DNA of 39,020 bases from Candidatus Corynebacterium gallistercoris (GTDB taxonomy: Bacteria; Actinomycetota; Actinomycetes; Mycobacteriales; Mycobacteriaceae): NCBI GenBank assembly GCA_019114175.1, contig DXFZ01000108.1, forward strand, positions 1-39,020. Direction: 5' to 3'. The notes under the pieces are model-generated. The model saw nothing but the letters and a program-made list of their open reading frames with translations, searched no databases and was not told the origin of the DNA. This document shows positions 1-8,498 of this stretch, piece after piece. Position numbers and translations under genes: made by a program. Positions within the stretch are counted from its first letter, which is position 1; each line of letters starts with the position of its first letter.

Positions 1-764
1 GGCTTTCCCTCCCGCCCATACACCGCCAAACTGCGCGCAAAATAGCCAGAGGCCCCATTGACATTGACGTACAAGGAATCAAAACTGGTCCCGCCCTCAG
101 CCAGCGCCCGCTTCATCACGTCCGCCGCCGCGTCCACAATGCGGCCGATCGCAGGCCCGGACAATCCACTCGCCCGCCGCCGCGGGCGGACCCCGGCGGC
201 GAACAACGCCTCATCGGCATAGATGTTCCCAATGCCAGACACAACCGTCTGATCCAGCAACACCCGCTTGATTTCAGAGTTCTTGGCCTTGATCCTCTGG
301 ATGCACCCCTGCCTATCCCACGCCGGATCCAGCGGATCCTGCGCGATATGCGCCACGGTCACGGGCACAGTAGCCCCTGCGGCATCGAAGGGATCTGGGA
401 CCGCCCCCACCACCTTCCACTGTCCAAACGTCCGTTGATCCAGAAAGTTCAGATCCGCCCCATCATTCATCTCCGCACGAATGCGCAGATGCGTAGACGT
501 CACCTGTCCCCGCCCCGTCACCAGCATCTGACCACTCATCCCTAGGTGGACATGCAGCTTTTTCCCGGTAGACAGATCTAACCACAAGAACTTGCCACGG
601 CGGCCGGTGGCGGACACGGTGGCGTCGCCCAAAAAATCCCGAAGATCCCCCTGCTGCGAACGCACCGCACGCGGATGCAACACCTCCACCGTGCCGAAGG
701 TGCGCCCCACCACGTGACTATCCAAGCCACGGCGGACGACCTCCACCTCCGGCAATTCAGGCAC
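1..764 (-). CDS. mutM: Formamidopyrimidine-DNA glycosylase, C-terminus cut by window edge
   Basis: Bifunctional glycosylase/AP lyase that removes 8-oxoguanine and formamidopyrimidines in base-excision repair. The reading frame opens with a GTG at 764 and gives [14 protein letters not shown], the hallmark N-terminus: after Met removal Pro is the catalytic nucleophile and the following Glu is also catalytic. Further on come the conserved HLGMSGQ stretch and the helix-two-turn-helix region ending [12 protein letters not shown]. The frame is open to position 3 (254 codons) and reaches VYGREGK, just before the family's C-terminal zinc finger, which lies outside the window. The start overlaps the rnc stop by 8 nt, so rnc and mutM are probably translationally coupled, as in other actinobacteria where the two are neighbours. 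Codons around 619–636 contain the recurrent T-run/GGCGACGCC motif reported below. Confidence 0.95.
   Translation of the reverse strand, partial: MPELPEVEVVRRGLDSHVVGRTFGTVEVLHPRAVRSQQGDLRDFLGDATVSATGRRGKFLWLDLSTGKKLHVHLGMSGQMLVTGRGQVTSTHLRIRAEMNDGADLNFLDQRTFGQWKVVGAVPDPFDAAGATVPVTVAHIAQDPLDPAWDRQGCIQRIKAKNSEIKRVLLDQTVVSGIGNIYADEALFAAGVRPRRRASGLSGPAIGRIVDAAADVMKRALAEGGTSFDSLYVNVNGASGYFARSLAVYGREGK
619..636 (-). repeat. T-run/GGCGACGCC motif, copy 1 (inside mutM)
   Basis: Read on the minus strand it is six T, then GGGCGACGCCACC, within mutM codons for LGDAT. One of six best copies of a motif found at scattered sites in the window; see findings. Confidence 0.5.
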
Positions 765-1494
765 GGGAGCTGAGCTCCTCGATCGCCGCCTTCGCAGCGT
801 TATGCTCGGCTTCCTTCTTCGTCTTGCCTTCGCCCGTGCAGGTCAAACGGCCCTCCACCGTGACCGTGGCGTGGAAGCTCTGGTCGTGAGCAGGGCCGGT
901 GGCCGAACTGACGTAGTGCGGCAGAGGCAGTGACTGATCCGAGAGCTTCTCCAACAAAACGGTCTTGAAGTCCAGCGTGTGGCCCACAGTGGGGGCCTCG
1001 GTGATCCGGGAGGCAAAGATGCGCAGGATCGTCTCCCGCGCCACATCAAACCCCTGGTCCATGTAGATCGCCCCCAGCAGGGCCTCAACGCTATCGGCCA
1101 GGATGGAGTGCTTGTCCTCGCCACCGGTGAGCATTTCACCGCGGCCCAGCAGGATGTACGGCCCCAGATTCAGATCACGCGCCACGTCCGCCAAGGCATA
1201 CATGTTCACCACGCCGGCGCGCATCTTGGAGATATCGGCCTCACTATGGCCGGGGAACTGGCGGTACAGCTGCTCAGCAACGCACAAACCCAGCACGGCG
1301 TCACCTAAGAACTCCAGCCGCTCGTTGTTCGGCAGGTTCCCGTTCTCGTTGGCAAACGACCTGTGGGTCAGCGCGAGCCGCAGCAGCTCGTCGGGGAGCT
1401 CCACTCCCCACGCCTGCAGCAGCGGGCCGTGATCAGACTTGGAGTAGGCGGCATTCAGCGCAGCCTCCCCGGTCAAGCGTCTCTTACGCGCCAC
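757..1494 (-). CDS. rnc: Ribonuclease III
   Basis: Double-strand-specific endoribonuclease that processes rRNA precursors and structured mRNAs. The 245-aa product has the usual two-domain layout: an RNase III catalytic domain (about residues 15–160) with the signature [13 protein letters not shown] at 56–68 and the second acidic motif [16 protein letters not shown] at 133–148, which together supply the metal-binding Glu/Asp residues; and a C-terminal dsRNA-binding domain (about 174–242) ending in [16 protein letters not shown]. The start is GTG at 1494 and directly abuts the TAA of the upstream yceD-like gene (TAA-GTG), so coupling is likely. The length is normal for the family. It belongs to the sepIVA–yceD–rnc–mutM string. 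Confidence 0.97.
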   Translation of the reverse strand: MARKRRLTGEAALNAAYSKSDHGPLLQAWGVELPDELLRLALTHRSFANENGNLPNNERLEFLGDAVLGLCVAEQLYRQFPGHSEADISKMRAGVVNMYALADVARDLNLGPYILLGRGEMLTGGEDKHSILADSVEALLGAIYMDQGFDVARETILRIFASRITEAPTVGHTLDFKTVLLEKLSDQSLPLPHYVSSATGPAHDQSFHATVTVEGRLTCTGEGKTKKEAEHNAAKAAIEELSSRA

Positions 1495-2073
1495 TTAGCC
1501 CTCCTGACCTTCGGACTCGCCTTCATCGGCCGCGTCTTCTTCGGCGGCGGCATCCTTGAACTTCTGCAGGGCTGCCCACCGCGGATCAGGCTTCTCCTCC
1601 TGCTCCACCTCCTCGGACACGCCATCCGGAGCCGGGGTGTCCTCCTGGCAGGACTGGCCATAGTTAGCGCACACGGGGCTAAACGGCGCGTTGAGACCGG
1701 CCTCATCCACCACCAGCTGGGTGATGTCCACCATGTCTTCGCTGACCAGCAGCGGCTCTTCGTCTTCCTCCCCGTCCTCGCCGGAGATGAAATCAGAGGA
1801 GAAACCGAACACGTCCCCGATGGTGTACCTGAACTCCGTGGTGATCTCCTGCAGGCACAGGGCACATGTGCCGGTGGCGTGACCACTGACATCCACGTTA
1901 GCCATCACGGCCTCCCCCACGTTGGATAGCGAGCCGTGCACCTCCACGGGCGCGCCCTCTTCCACCGCCAGCATGTTTCCACCCCAGCGCACCGGTGAGG
2001 GCCCGGACGTGTCCACCGGCTCGGTCAGCCCGGTGGCGATGTCAGATACTGAAAGTTTAAAAGGGTTGCTCAT
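1495..2073 (-). CDS. YceD/DUF177 family protein
   Basis: Acidic 192-aa member of the DUF177 (YceD) family, whose members are linked to 23S rRNA and large-subunit metabolism and often precede rpmF. Supporting features are the CALC pair (Cys70/Cys73) in the conserved GTCALCLQEI context and the downstream SPVCANYGQSC (Cys135/Cys142), an apparently reduced form of the family's second cysteine cluster. The tail from about 150 is rich in Glu and Asp and ends EGESEGQEG. No L32 gene (rpmF) follows; rnc comes next with no gap, an order also found in mycobacteria. The ATG at 2073 is preceded by AAGGG and by a -10-like TAAACA, so either an SD-led or a leaderless start is possible. Function is not established from sequence. 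Confidence 0.85.
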   Translation of the reverse strand: MSNPFKLSVSDIATGLTEPVDTSGPSPVRWGGNMLAVEEGAPVEVHGSLSNVGEAVMANVDVSGHATGTCALCLQEITTEFRYTIGDVFGFSSDFISGEDGEEDEEPLLVSEDMVDITQLVVDEAGLNAPFSPVCANYGQSCQEDTPAPDGVSEEVEQEEKPDPRWAALQKFKDAAAEEDAADEGESEGQEG

Positions 2074-2102
2074 ACCCTTAATGTTTACCCGCCCGGCGGG
2101 GT

Positions 2103-2843
2103 TCAGCGGTAACCAGCCTCACGATCGGCGCGATCACCACGGTCAGAGTGGTAACCCGATGCGCCCGCCCCCTTTCGCAGCGCCGCGCGGTCCCGACTGA
2201 CGGTCCGCAGCGTTGTACTCAGGGACTCCTCAAACTCCGCCAGCGTGGAGTCAACGAAGCGATCGCACTCGGTCCGCAGACGGTCAGAATCCGCGTGGGC
2301 AGACTGCACGATGCGCTGGGCCTCCGCCTCTGCGTTGCGCACCACCTCGGATTCGCTGACCAGGCGCTGCTGCTCAGCAATGCCCTCTTCAACGGAACGG
2401 TTGTAGGAAGCGTTGCCCTCGCTGATGAGGCGCTCGGCCTCGGCAGCGGCACGTTCCGTCACCTGCTCGTACTCGCGGCGAGCGTCAGACACCAGGCGGT
2501 CGGCCTGGTCCTCGGCCTGCGCCACCGTGGAGTTCGCGCGGTCTTCCGCGTCCTTGAGCATGTGGTCCGCACGCGCCCGCGCATCCGCCAAGATCGCGTC
2601 ACGCTCAGCCTCGGCATCCGCGACCATGGCATCGGACTGATCTTGGGCATCGCCAATGATGTTGTCCCGGTGGTCCAACACGTCCTGGGCATCGTCCATC
2701 TCAATGGGAATCGCATTGCGCATTTCATCGAGAATGTCCAACACCTCCCGGCGCGGAACCATGCAATTGGAGGTCATCGGCACGCTGTATGCCTGCTCCA
2801 CCATGTGCTGGAGATCGTCCATACCCTGGAAAGTCTTGTACAT
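2103..2843 (-). CDS. SepIVA/DivIVA-like coiled-coil septation protein
   Basis: A 246-aa protein with a short globular N-terminus (YKTFQGMDDL … VPMTSNCMVPRREVLDILDE … IPIEMDDAQDVLDHRD, residues 2–60) followed by about 160 residues of Ala/Glu/Asp/Arg-rich heptad sequence that should form a long coiled coil. The N-terminus matches what I know of mycobacterial SepIVA (Rv2927c), a DivIVA-domain protein needed for division and envelope growth, and the neighbourhood (coaD, DUF177, rnc, mutM) agrees. The coiled coil contains repeated units of the form A-E-A-E-R-D-A-I/L, which suggests internal duplication. The C-terminal about 25 residues are charged and low complexity (YHSDRGDRADREAGYR). The ATG at 2843 is chosen because it gives the conserved MYKTF start; Met8 is an alternative. 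Expected role: cytoplasmic scaffold at poles or septa. Confidence 0.82.
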   Translation of the reverse strand: MYKTFQGMDDLQHMVEQAYSVPMTSNCMVPRREVLDILDEMRNAIPIEMDDAQDVLDHRDNIIGDAQDQSDAMVADAEAERDAILADARARADHMLKDAEDRANSTVAQAEDQADRLVSDARREYEQVTERAAAEAERLISEGNASYNRSVEEGIAEQQRLVSESEVVRNAEAEAQRIVQSAHADSDRLRTECDRFVDSTLAEFEESLSTTLRTVSRDRAALRKGAGASGYHSDRGDRADREAGYR

Positions 2844-2895
2844 GGCACCTACTGTGCCACGTCACGACCGCCAGGGCAGGTCAAGACACACTTCT

Positions 2896-3378
2896 TCAGG
2901 AGAACTTCTTCTCCATTGCCGCCACCACCGGCTCCGGCAAGAGGCCGTTGACGTCCCCGCCGTACTTGGCCACCTCCTTGCAGAGGGTGGAGGACACATA
3001 GCCGTATTCCGGGCTGGTCAGTAGAAAGTAGGTTTCCGCCCCGGAGAGGCGGTGGTTCATCTGCGCCATCGGAAGCTCGTATTCGTAATCCAGGGAGCTG
3101 CGCAGCCCCTTGACCATCGCCGTGATGTTGTTCTCGGTGAGGTAGTCCACCAACAGCCGATCCCAGGTATCCACCTGGATGTTCTGCGGCGGGTTTTCCA
3201 GCGCGGCGAGCGAGTCTTTGATGAGCTGCACCCGCTCTTCTGGGCTGAACAAGCCCTTCTTGTTCGGGTTGGCGGTGACCAAAACGGTCACTTCATCCCA
3301 ATTGGCTGCGGCACGGGTGAAGATATCCACGTGCCCGTTGGTCACGGGGTCAAAGGATCCTGGGCATACAACCTTCAT
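2896..3378 (-). CDS. coaD: Phosphopantetheine adenylyltransferase
   Basis: Transfers AMP from ATP to 4'-phosphopantetheine, giving dephospho-CoA, the penultimate step of coenzyme A synthesis. The 160-aa product starts MKVVCPGSFDPVTNGH, which contains the nucleotidyltransferase T/HxGH motif (TNGH at 13–16), and has the second ATP-binding signature at YVSSTLCKEVAKYGGDV (128–144; family ISSTxxR/K). An in-frame GTG at 3387 would add three residues, but the ATG at 3378 gives the family-standard N-terminus and lies just after a purine-rich AGGGTGG stretch. The gene follows rsmD by 10 nt, a pairing common in many bacteria, and lies upstream of the sepIVA-like gene. Confidence 0.96.
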   Translation of the reverse strand: MKVVCPGSFDPVTNGHVDIFTRAAANWDEVTVLVTANPNKKGLFSPEERVQLIKDSLAALENPPQNIQVDTWDRLLVDYLTENNITAMVKGLRSSLDYEYELPMAQMNHRLSGAETYFLLTSPEYGYVSSTLCKEVAKYGGDVNGLLPEPVVAAMEKKFS

Positions 3379-3388
3379 GCTGCCCACC

Positions 3389-3964
3389 CTACCGGTTGGT
3401 AGTGCCGCGCCAGATGGCCATATCGAACCGCGCTATCCCAAACGTGCGCTTCTTCAGCTTCTGCCCCGTGGTCTCAAACCCCTCCGGCCAGTCCGTCTCC
3501 GGGGATTCGCGGTGGCGCTCCACAACCACCACCGCGTCTTGGGCCAGCAGGGGAATGAGGGCGTTGACCATCTCCGCCACGGCCTCATCGCTCAAGTCAT
3601 AGGGCGGGTCCGCCAGCACCATCGTGTAGTAGTTGCGCTGCGCACCGGCGATGAAGGTGGAGGCCTTCGCTTCCACGATGCGCACGGTGGCATCCGGCAC
3701 CACGGTGGCATTGTTTTTTATGGTCGACGCCGCCACGGGGCTCGCATCCACCAGTGTCACTTCGCGAGCACCACGGGATGCGGCTTCCAGGCCGAGGGCG
3801 CCGGATCCTGCAAACAGGTCCAGCACCACTTCCCCGTCAAAGCCAAAGCGCACCTGAAGGGAAGAGAACAGCCCCTCCCTGGCCCTATCGGAGGTGGGCC
3901 TCGTCCCCTCCTTCGGCACCTTGATCTGGCGGCCCCGGGCGGTTCCGGAAATAATCCTCGTCAT
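3389..3964 (-). CDS. rsmD: 16S rRNA (guanine-966-N2)-methyltransferase
   Basis: SAM-dependent Rossmann-fold methyltransferase that modifies G966 of 16S rRNA. The 191-aa sequence begins MTRIISGTARGRQIKVP, the typical RsmD N-terminus, then TRPTSDRAREGLFSSL, motif I VLDLFAGSGALGLEA (47–61), the acidic ribose-binding VDAS, and the catalytic DPPY at 119–122, typical of N-methyltransferases. ATG at 3964 follows GGAAGGA at a reasonable SD distance. Codons near 3714–3736 include one copy of the T-run motif discussed in findings. The coaD neighbour supports the assignment. Confidence 0.95.
   Translation of the reverse strand: MTRIISGTARGRQIKVPKEGTRPTSDRAREGLFSSLQVRFGFDGEVVLDLFAGSGALGLEAASRGAREVTLVDASPVAASTIKNNATVVPDATVRIVEAKASTFIAGAQRNYYTMVLADPPYDLSDEAVAEMVNALIPLLAQDAVVVVERHRESPETDWPEGFETTGQKLKKRTFGIARFDMAIWRGTTNR
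3714..3736 (+). repeat. T-run/GGCGACGCC motif, diverged copy (inside rsmD)
   Basis: Six T, then ATGG, then TCGACGCCGCCACG on the plus strand, i.e. antisense to rsmD. Diverged in the core (GTCGACGCC instead of GGCGACGCC). Confidence 0.35.
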
Positions 3965-3968
3965 CTAT

Positions 3969-4190
3969 TTAGCGTCCTTCCACATCGATCAGTTCCACCA
4001 GCGCCTCCCCGCCCTGCACGCTGGCGAAATCCTCTTGCAGCAGCTGGCTGACTACTCCAGGTCCGGGTGCTAACACGGGCGCTTCCAGCTTGAGCGCTTC
4101 CACCGTGGCAATCTCACTGCCGGTATCCACCACGGTTCCTTCTGCCACCGCGTAATGGATGATGCCGGCAAAGGGCGCACAAATCTTCAT
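3969..4190 (-). CDS. Stand-alone biotinyl/lipoyl-domain (BCCP-like) protein
   Basis: A 73-aa protein that is essentially one biotinyl/lipoyl-attachment domain: MKICAPFAGIIHYAVAEGT, then the hairpin VEALKLEAPVLAPGPG with the candidate modified lysine at residue 34, and a closing GGEALVELID strand. Such domains carry covalently bound biotin (or lipoate) between active sites of carboxylases. The canonical EAMKM is replaced by EALKL, so both flanking methionines are lost; attachment may still occur but biotin ligases usually prefer the Met form. No carboxylase subunit is encoded nearby. It sits between recG and rsmD, 11 nt after the recG stop. It could serve as the carrier of an acyl-CoA carboxylase encoded elsewhere; that is inference. 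Confidence 0.8.
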   Translation of the reverse strand: MKICAPFAGIIHYAVAEGTVVDTGSEIATVEALKLEAPVLAPGPGVVSQLLQEDFASVQGGEALVELIDVEGR

Positions 4191-4201
4191 GGTTGCCCAT
4201 T

Positions 4202-6367
4202 CTAACTGCGCTCGATGTATTCCTGATCCTCCACTTCAATATCCACCACCAGCGCTCGCGCTAGCGCGTCATCGTACGCCACCAGCTGCTCCGCATAATC
4301 CCGCGCTTGAATGATGATGTTCTGGTCATCCGCCAGATCCAGCAATTGCGCGCGCCGCGCCCCGGCGCCGGATTGGTCCTGGCCGAGCACATCGCCTTCC
4401 GCGCGCTGCCGCAAATCCAGCTCCGCAAGCTCAAACCCGTCGTGGGTGGCCGCCACCGCTTCCAGCCGGCGGTAGCTCGGGTGATCCTCGTCCACGCTGG
4501 TGTGCAACAGGCACACGGCATTGGCCTGACCACGGCCAACCCGGCCCCGCAACTGGTGGAGCTGGGAGACCCCAAAGTTCTCCGCGTCCACAATGACCAT
4601 CATCGTGGCGTTCGGCACGTCCACGCCCACCTCAATGACCGTCGTGGCAACGAGAACATTGACCTTGCCAGCGGCGAAATCCTGCATGACCTGGTCTTTG
4701 TCCTCCGCCGCCATCTTGCCGTGGAGCATGGCCACGTGGTAGCCGGAGAGCGGATCCGCCAGGAGCCGCTCGTACCACCATCGCACGCCCCGATCTCCCT
4801 CGATCTTCGGCACCACGATGAACGCTTGCCTCCCGGCATCGATCTCTTCGCGCATCCGCTGCCAGATCCTATCCATCCAACGCGGCTTGTATTCCGGCAC
4901 CACGGTGGTGGATACCTCACCCCGTCCCTGCGGCAGCCCTTCCAGGCGAACGGGGGTGAGGTCCCCGAACATCGTCATCGCTACAGTTCTGGGGATGGGC
5001 GTGGCCGTCATGACCATCATGTGCGGGGTACGGTCCACCGGAGCAACTTCCCGCAGGCGGTCGCGTTGCCGCACGCCAAAGCGGTGCTGCTCATCCACCA
5101 CGACCAAACCTAGGTCATAAAACTCCACGGAATCTTGGATCACGGCGTGCGTCCCGACCACGATGTTGGCTTGACCGCTGACGATATCCAACAGAGCCTG
5201 CTTGCGAGCAGCCGTCTTTTGGGACCCGGTCAGCACGGTCACGCCCACGCTCGTTGTCTCCAGCAGGCGGGTCAGCGTCCTCGCGTGCTGCACTGCCAGG
5301 ACCTCCGTGGGCGCAACGAACGCGCACTGCATCCCGGAATCAACCGCCTGCAGCATCGCCAGCAGCGCAACCACCGTCTTGCCGGAGCCCACCTCGCCCT
5401 GCAGCATCAGGCTCGCAGGATCTGCCGAATCCAGGGCCGCGCTGATCTTCTCCCACGCCGCAGCCTGGCCTGGGCTCAATGTGAAAGGCAACGATTCCCG
5501 CAGTTCTTCGGTGCCACGGCCCGCCACGAGCGGCACCGCGGTGCGTTTCGCCGCATCCGCCCTCCGCAGCGCCATCACTAACTGCAGCTGCAGTGCCTCA
5601 TTGAACTTGATGCGGCTCTCCGCGGTAAACGGCCCGTCTGATGGTGGTTGGTGAATGGAACGCAGGGCGGCGTCGAAGGAAATAAGATCCTCCCCCTCCT
5701 CATCCACCGGCCACGGCGGAGCGCCAGGGTGCTCCTGGGGGTGTGGCAGCACCTCCGGCACGTGCGGCAACGCGGCCAGGACGAAATCCATGACACCCAG
5801 CAACTCGGCGGTGGAGGTGCCGGGCATGCGCCGATAGCTGGGCATCCAGGGGCGAGTGAGCAGTTCCTCGGCTTTGAGCTCTGAGCCAGCCACGTCCACG
5901 ATTGTCTTCAGCGGCCCGTAAGCGCCAAACTTCCCGCCTTCGACGGGAAACATGGTCACGTAGCTGGGGTTTTTCAGCTGCCACCTGTCCCGGAAGACGT
6001 CCAGCTTCCCATGCAGCAACACGATCGTCCCCGGCTGCAGGTACGCTTCATGCATCCGCGGGTTGCCGAACAGCGCGGAATCCATCGTGACGGTGCCATC
6101 GTCAAACGTGAAGGTGATGAACTGCCTGGGGCCCCGTGCGGAGAAATTATCCTTGCGCGCGAGGGTGAGAATCTTGGCCACGCACGTGTATTTTTCGCCT
6201 ATCGAGAATTCATCGAGCGCCTGGGTGGAGCCCATGCGCACGTACGTCCGCGGGTAGTTGAACACCGCGTCCGTGACCGTCTTTATCCCCGGTTTGTCCG
6301 CCAAGCGCCGCGCGCGGTCCGGCGTGATGATGCCAGACAACGTGCGCGGATCGCTCCACCCCAGCAT
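4202..6367 (-). CDS. recG: ATP-dependent DNA helicase RecG
   Basis: Double-strand DNA translocase that remodels stalled forks and branched recombination intermediates. The 721-aa protein has an N-terminal wedge/OB region (about 50–150), then a superfamily 2 helicase core: Walker A GEVGSGKT at 324–331, motif Ib-type VAPTEVLAVQH, Walker B DEQH at 425–428 in LVVVDEQHRFGVRQR, motif III TATPIPRT, and motif VI QLRGRVGRG. DEQH and the HRFGVRQR extension distinguish RecG from RecQ-like helicases. Length fits the family. The ATG at 6367 lies 3 nt past the upstream fakA-like stop, so the two genes are probably cotranscribed. Confidence 0.97.
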   Translation of the reverse strand: MLGWSDPRTLSGIITPDRARRLADKPGIKTVTDAVFNYPRTYVRMGSTQALDEFSIGEKYTCVAKILTLARKDNFSARGPRQFITFTFDDGTVTMDSALFGNPRMHEAYLQPGTIVLLHGKLDVFRDRWQLKNPSYVTMFPVEGGKFGAYGPLKTIVDVAGSELKAEELLTRPWMPSYRRMPGTSTAELLGVMDFVLAALPHVPEVLPHPQEHPGAPPWPVDEEGEDLISFDAALRSIHQPPSDGPFTAESRIKFNEALQLQLVMALRRADAAKRTAVPLVAGRGTEELRESLPFTLSPGQAAAWEKISAALDSADPASLMLQGEVGSGKTVVALLAMLQAVDSGMQCAFVAPTEVLAVQHARTLTRLLETTSVGVTVLTGSQKTAARKQALLDIVSGQANIVVGTHAVIQDSVEFYDLGLVVVDEQHRFGVRQRDRLREVAPVDRTPHMMVMTATPIPRTVAMTMFGDLTPVRLEGLPQGRGEVSTTVVPEYKPRWMDRIWQRMREEIDAGRQAFIVVPKIEGDRGVRWWYERLLADPLSGYHVAMLHGKMAAEDKDQVMQDFAAGKVNVLVATTVIEVGVDVPNATMMVIVDAENFGVSQLHQLRGRVGRGQANAVCLLHTSVDEDHPSYRRLEAVAATHDGFELAELDLRQRAEGDVLGQDQSGAGARRAQLLDLADDQNIIIQARDYAEQLVAYDDALARALVVDIEVEDQEYIERS

Positions 6368-6370
6368 GAC

Positions 6371-7825
6371 CTATTCCACCCCAATCTGTACGCGTCCGTG
6401 TCCCTTCCCCATTCCAGGTGCAGCGTACACGTCCACGTGGACATCCGGGTGTGTTTCTCTGATGTTGGCGACGGCGCTGCGGATCAGTTCCTCCCCCGCT
6501 TCCTCGGCGTCCCACAGCAGGGTGACGAGCTCCCCACCTGATTGGAGCAGTCGCATGATGGTGGATTGCGTATCCTCCACCGCGCATTCGGCCCAGCGCT
6601 GTGCAGCCACGGCGTCCATCATTTCCTCGAGGTTATCGTCCCAGTCTGCGCCGGCATCGTGGACTGCGAGGGCCGCCATGCCGCCCACCAGCGCCTCGGT
6701 GTTGATGAGCTCCAGCGGCTGGCCGGCGGCGAGCAGCTCTGCTGCATCGAAGCCATTGGTCAGCACCGCCACGGGGCCTGGGCCCGCGGCCGCGAGGGCA
6801 TCCGCCGCGTCCTCGGTGTCCAAAGAATCCCCCACGCGTAAAGCCGCCGCTCCGGCTGTGCGGAAGATGTCGGCAGCGCCTTCGGAATCCACCAGCGCGA
6901 TGATCGGCGCGGTAGCCTCAGGGGCTTCCGTGGCTGCTTGGTCGGGCAGGACTTCGATTCTTAAGTCCTCAACGGTGCCCAGGGCGAAGGCATGCTGGAT
7001 CACCGTGCCCGCGTGGCGGGTGTGGACGTGCACCGTGGCCTGTTCAGCATCCACTGCCCCGATGACCACCGAGTTGCCGTGCTCATCGAGCATGGAGCGC
7101 AGCTTCTCACATGCACCCTCGGTGCCGGTGAAGAAGAACATGACTTCCAGCTCTGCGGCGCTGCCGTGGCTCTGGTGGGCACTTTCACCCTCGGGTGAGT
7201 CCCCGGCGGCGGCAGGGGCCTCCTCCCCGGTGAGAACATCATTGAGTGCCTGGAGGATCACCACGAGGCCGCGCCCACCTGCATCAACGACCCCCGCCTT
7301 GGCCAGCACGGGCAGTTGCTCCGGGGTGTGTTCCAAGGCCTCTTCGGCTGCGTGGAGGGCGCGTTGCACGGAGTCCCTCAGAGACTCTTTACCGGCTGCC
7401 GCCCCCTTGGCCGCTGCATCGAGCACTGAGATGACGGTGCCTTCCACGGGGCTGGAGATGGCTGCGCGGACAAAGCCACCAGCCTGGCGCAACATCGCCG
7501 CCACCGCTGCCCCATTGACCGGCCCCCGCGCTGCCGTATCTGCCAGCGCACGTAAGACCTGGCTGAGCACCACGCCCGAGTTTCCCCGGGCCCCACGCAC
7601 AGCCCCGGAGGCCAGGGCTGCGGTGACTTCTGCGGTGTTGGACGCGTCCACTTCCTCCGAGTATTCGCAGGCCTGAGCCATGGTGTGGGCCATGTTGGAT
7701 CCCGTATCGGAGTCAGGGATGGGGAACACGTTAAGGCGGTTAATCTCCGCCTGCTTGTCCTTTAACCCGGTGGCCGCCCGGCGCACCCATTGCACGATGA
7801 GTGGGCCATCAAGGTTGTCTGCCAT
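6371..7825 (-). CDS. DAK2/DhaL-domain fatty-acid kinase-like protein (FakA/YloV family)
   Basis: A 484-aa protein with an N-terminal DhaL/DAK2 ATP-binding domain: INRLNVFPIPDSDTGSNM at 28–45 carries the Asp residues that bind Mg-ATP (family LNVFPVPDGDTGTNM), followed by GARGNSGVVLSQ and DAGGRGLV. The C-terminal half resembles the YloV C-terminal region. Family members pair with DegV-type FakB proteins to phosphorylate fatty acids; no FakB is visible here. Upstream of recG it occupies the place of Rv2974c in mycobacteria. ATG at 7825 is chosen because MADNLDGPL is the natural N-terminus; in-frame GTGs at 7831 and 7834 exist, the latter 1 nt after the ung stop. Confidence 0.85.
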   Translation of the reverse strand: MADNLDGPLIVQWVRRAATGLKDKQAEINRLNVFPIPDSDTGSNMAHTMAQACEYSEEVDASNTAEVTAALASGAVRGARGNSGVVLSQVLRALADTAARGPVNGAAVAAMLRQAGGFVRAAISSPVEGTVISVLDAAAKGAAAGKESLRDSVQRALHAAEEALEHTPEQLPVLAKAGVVDAGGRGLVVILQALNDVLTGEEAPAAAGDSPEGESAHQSHGSAAELEVMFFFTGTEGACEKLRSMLDEHGNSVVIGAVDAEQATVHVHTRHAGTVIQHAFALGTVEDLRIEVLPDQAATEAPEATAPIIALVDSEGAADIFRTAGAAALRVGDSLDTEDAADALAAAGPGPVAVLTNGFDAAELLAAGQPLELINTEALVGGMAALAVHDAGADWDDNLEEMMDAVAAQRWAECAVEDTQSTIMRLLQSGGELVTLLWDAEEAGEELIRSAVANIRETHPDVHVDVYAAPGMGKGHGRVQIGVE

Positions 7826-7835
7826 GTCCACCACC

Positions 7836-8498
7836 TTAACGCCCGAGGTCCCAGTTCACGGGATCAGCACCCTGTTGGCTCAAGATTGCGTTCGCCCGGG
7901 TGAACGGGCGCGAGCCGAAGAATCCCCTATAGGCCGATAGCGGCGAGGGATGCGGGGAGGTAACACAGCGTTGCTCACCAATTGTTGGTACGAATTGCTG
8001 GGCTTGTTTGCCCCAGAGGATGGCGGCGAGGTGATCGTTGCCCGCTATCTGGCCCACGGCGGAATCGGTAATGGCCTCCCAGCCGATGTTGCGGTGACTG
8101 CCTGCTTGGCCGGCGGACACGGTGAGCACTCGGTTGAGCAGCAACACTCCCTGGTCGATCCACGGGCTCAAGTCTCCATTGGTGGGGACTGGGAGGCCCA
8201 GGTCCGAGCTATATTCCTTATAGATGTTGTTGAGGGATTTTGGGAGGGGCTCGCCCGCTGGAAGTTCTGCGGAGAATGCGAGCCCCACGGCGTGGCCGGG
8301 TGTTGGGTAGGGGTCTTGGCCGACGATGAGCACGCGGACTGCGCTGGGCGGTACCTGGAGGGCGCGCAGCACGTTGGGCCGGTCCGGAAGGATGAATTCG
8401 CCTTCCGCTGCCCGGCGGTCGAGTTCGCCGAGGATTTCGGAAAGCCCGGGGAGTTCCCAGTCTGGATGGATGGTGTCTAGAAACTGTTCGAGCGCCAT
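7836..8498 (-). CDS. ung: Uracil-DNA glycosylase (family 1)
   Basis: Excises uracil from DNA as the first step of base-excision repair. The 220-aa sequence carries the water-activating loop GQDPYP at 60–65 (catalytic Asp62) and the minor-groove loop HPSPLSAYRGFFGSRPF near residue 185, both diagnostic of family 1 Ung. The start is ATG at 8498, which shares its A with the thiL stop (TAATG), indicating translational coupling. A longer reading from GTG 8513 would add five residues and run further into thiL, so it is less likely. Length is normal. Confidence 0.97.
   Translation of the reverse strand: MALEQFLDTIHPDWELPGLSEILGELDRRAAEGEFILPDRPNVLRALQVPPSAVRVLIVGQDPYPTPGHAVGLAFSAELPAGEPLPKSLNNIYKEYSSDLGLPVPTNGDLSPWIDQGVLLLNRVLTVSAGQAGSHRNIGWEAITDSAVGQIAGNDHLAAILWGKQAQQFVPTIGEQRCVTSPHPSPLSAYRGFFGSRPFTRANAILSQQGADPVNWDLGR

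Noticed and set aside
2148..2951. 267-aa open frame antisense to the SepIVA-like gene
   Set aside because: Shadow frame of a GC-rich coiled-coil gene; no family features, and the minus-strand protein is clearly real.
6258..7676. 472-aa Ser/Ala-rich open frame antisense to the fakA-like gene
   Set aside because: Low-complexity shadow created by GC-rich codons on the opposite strand; no motif or start signal.
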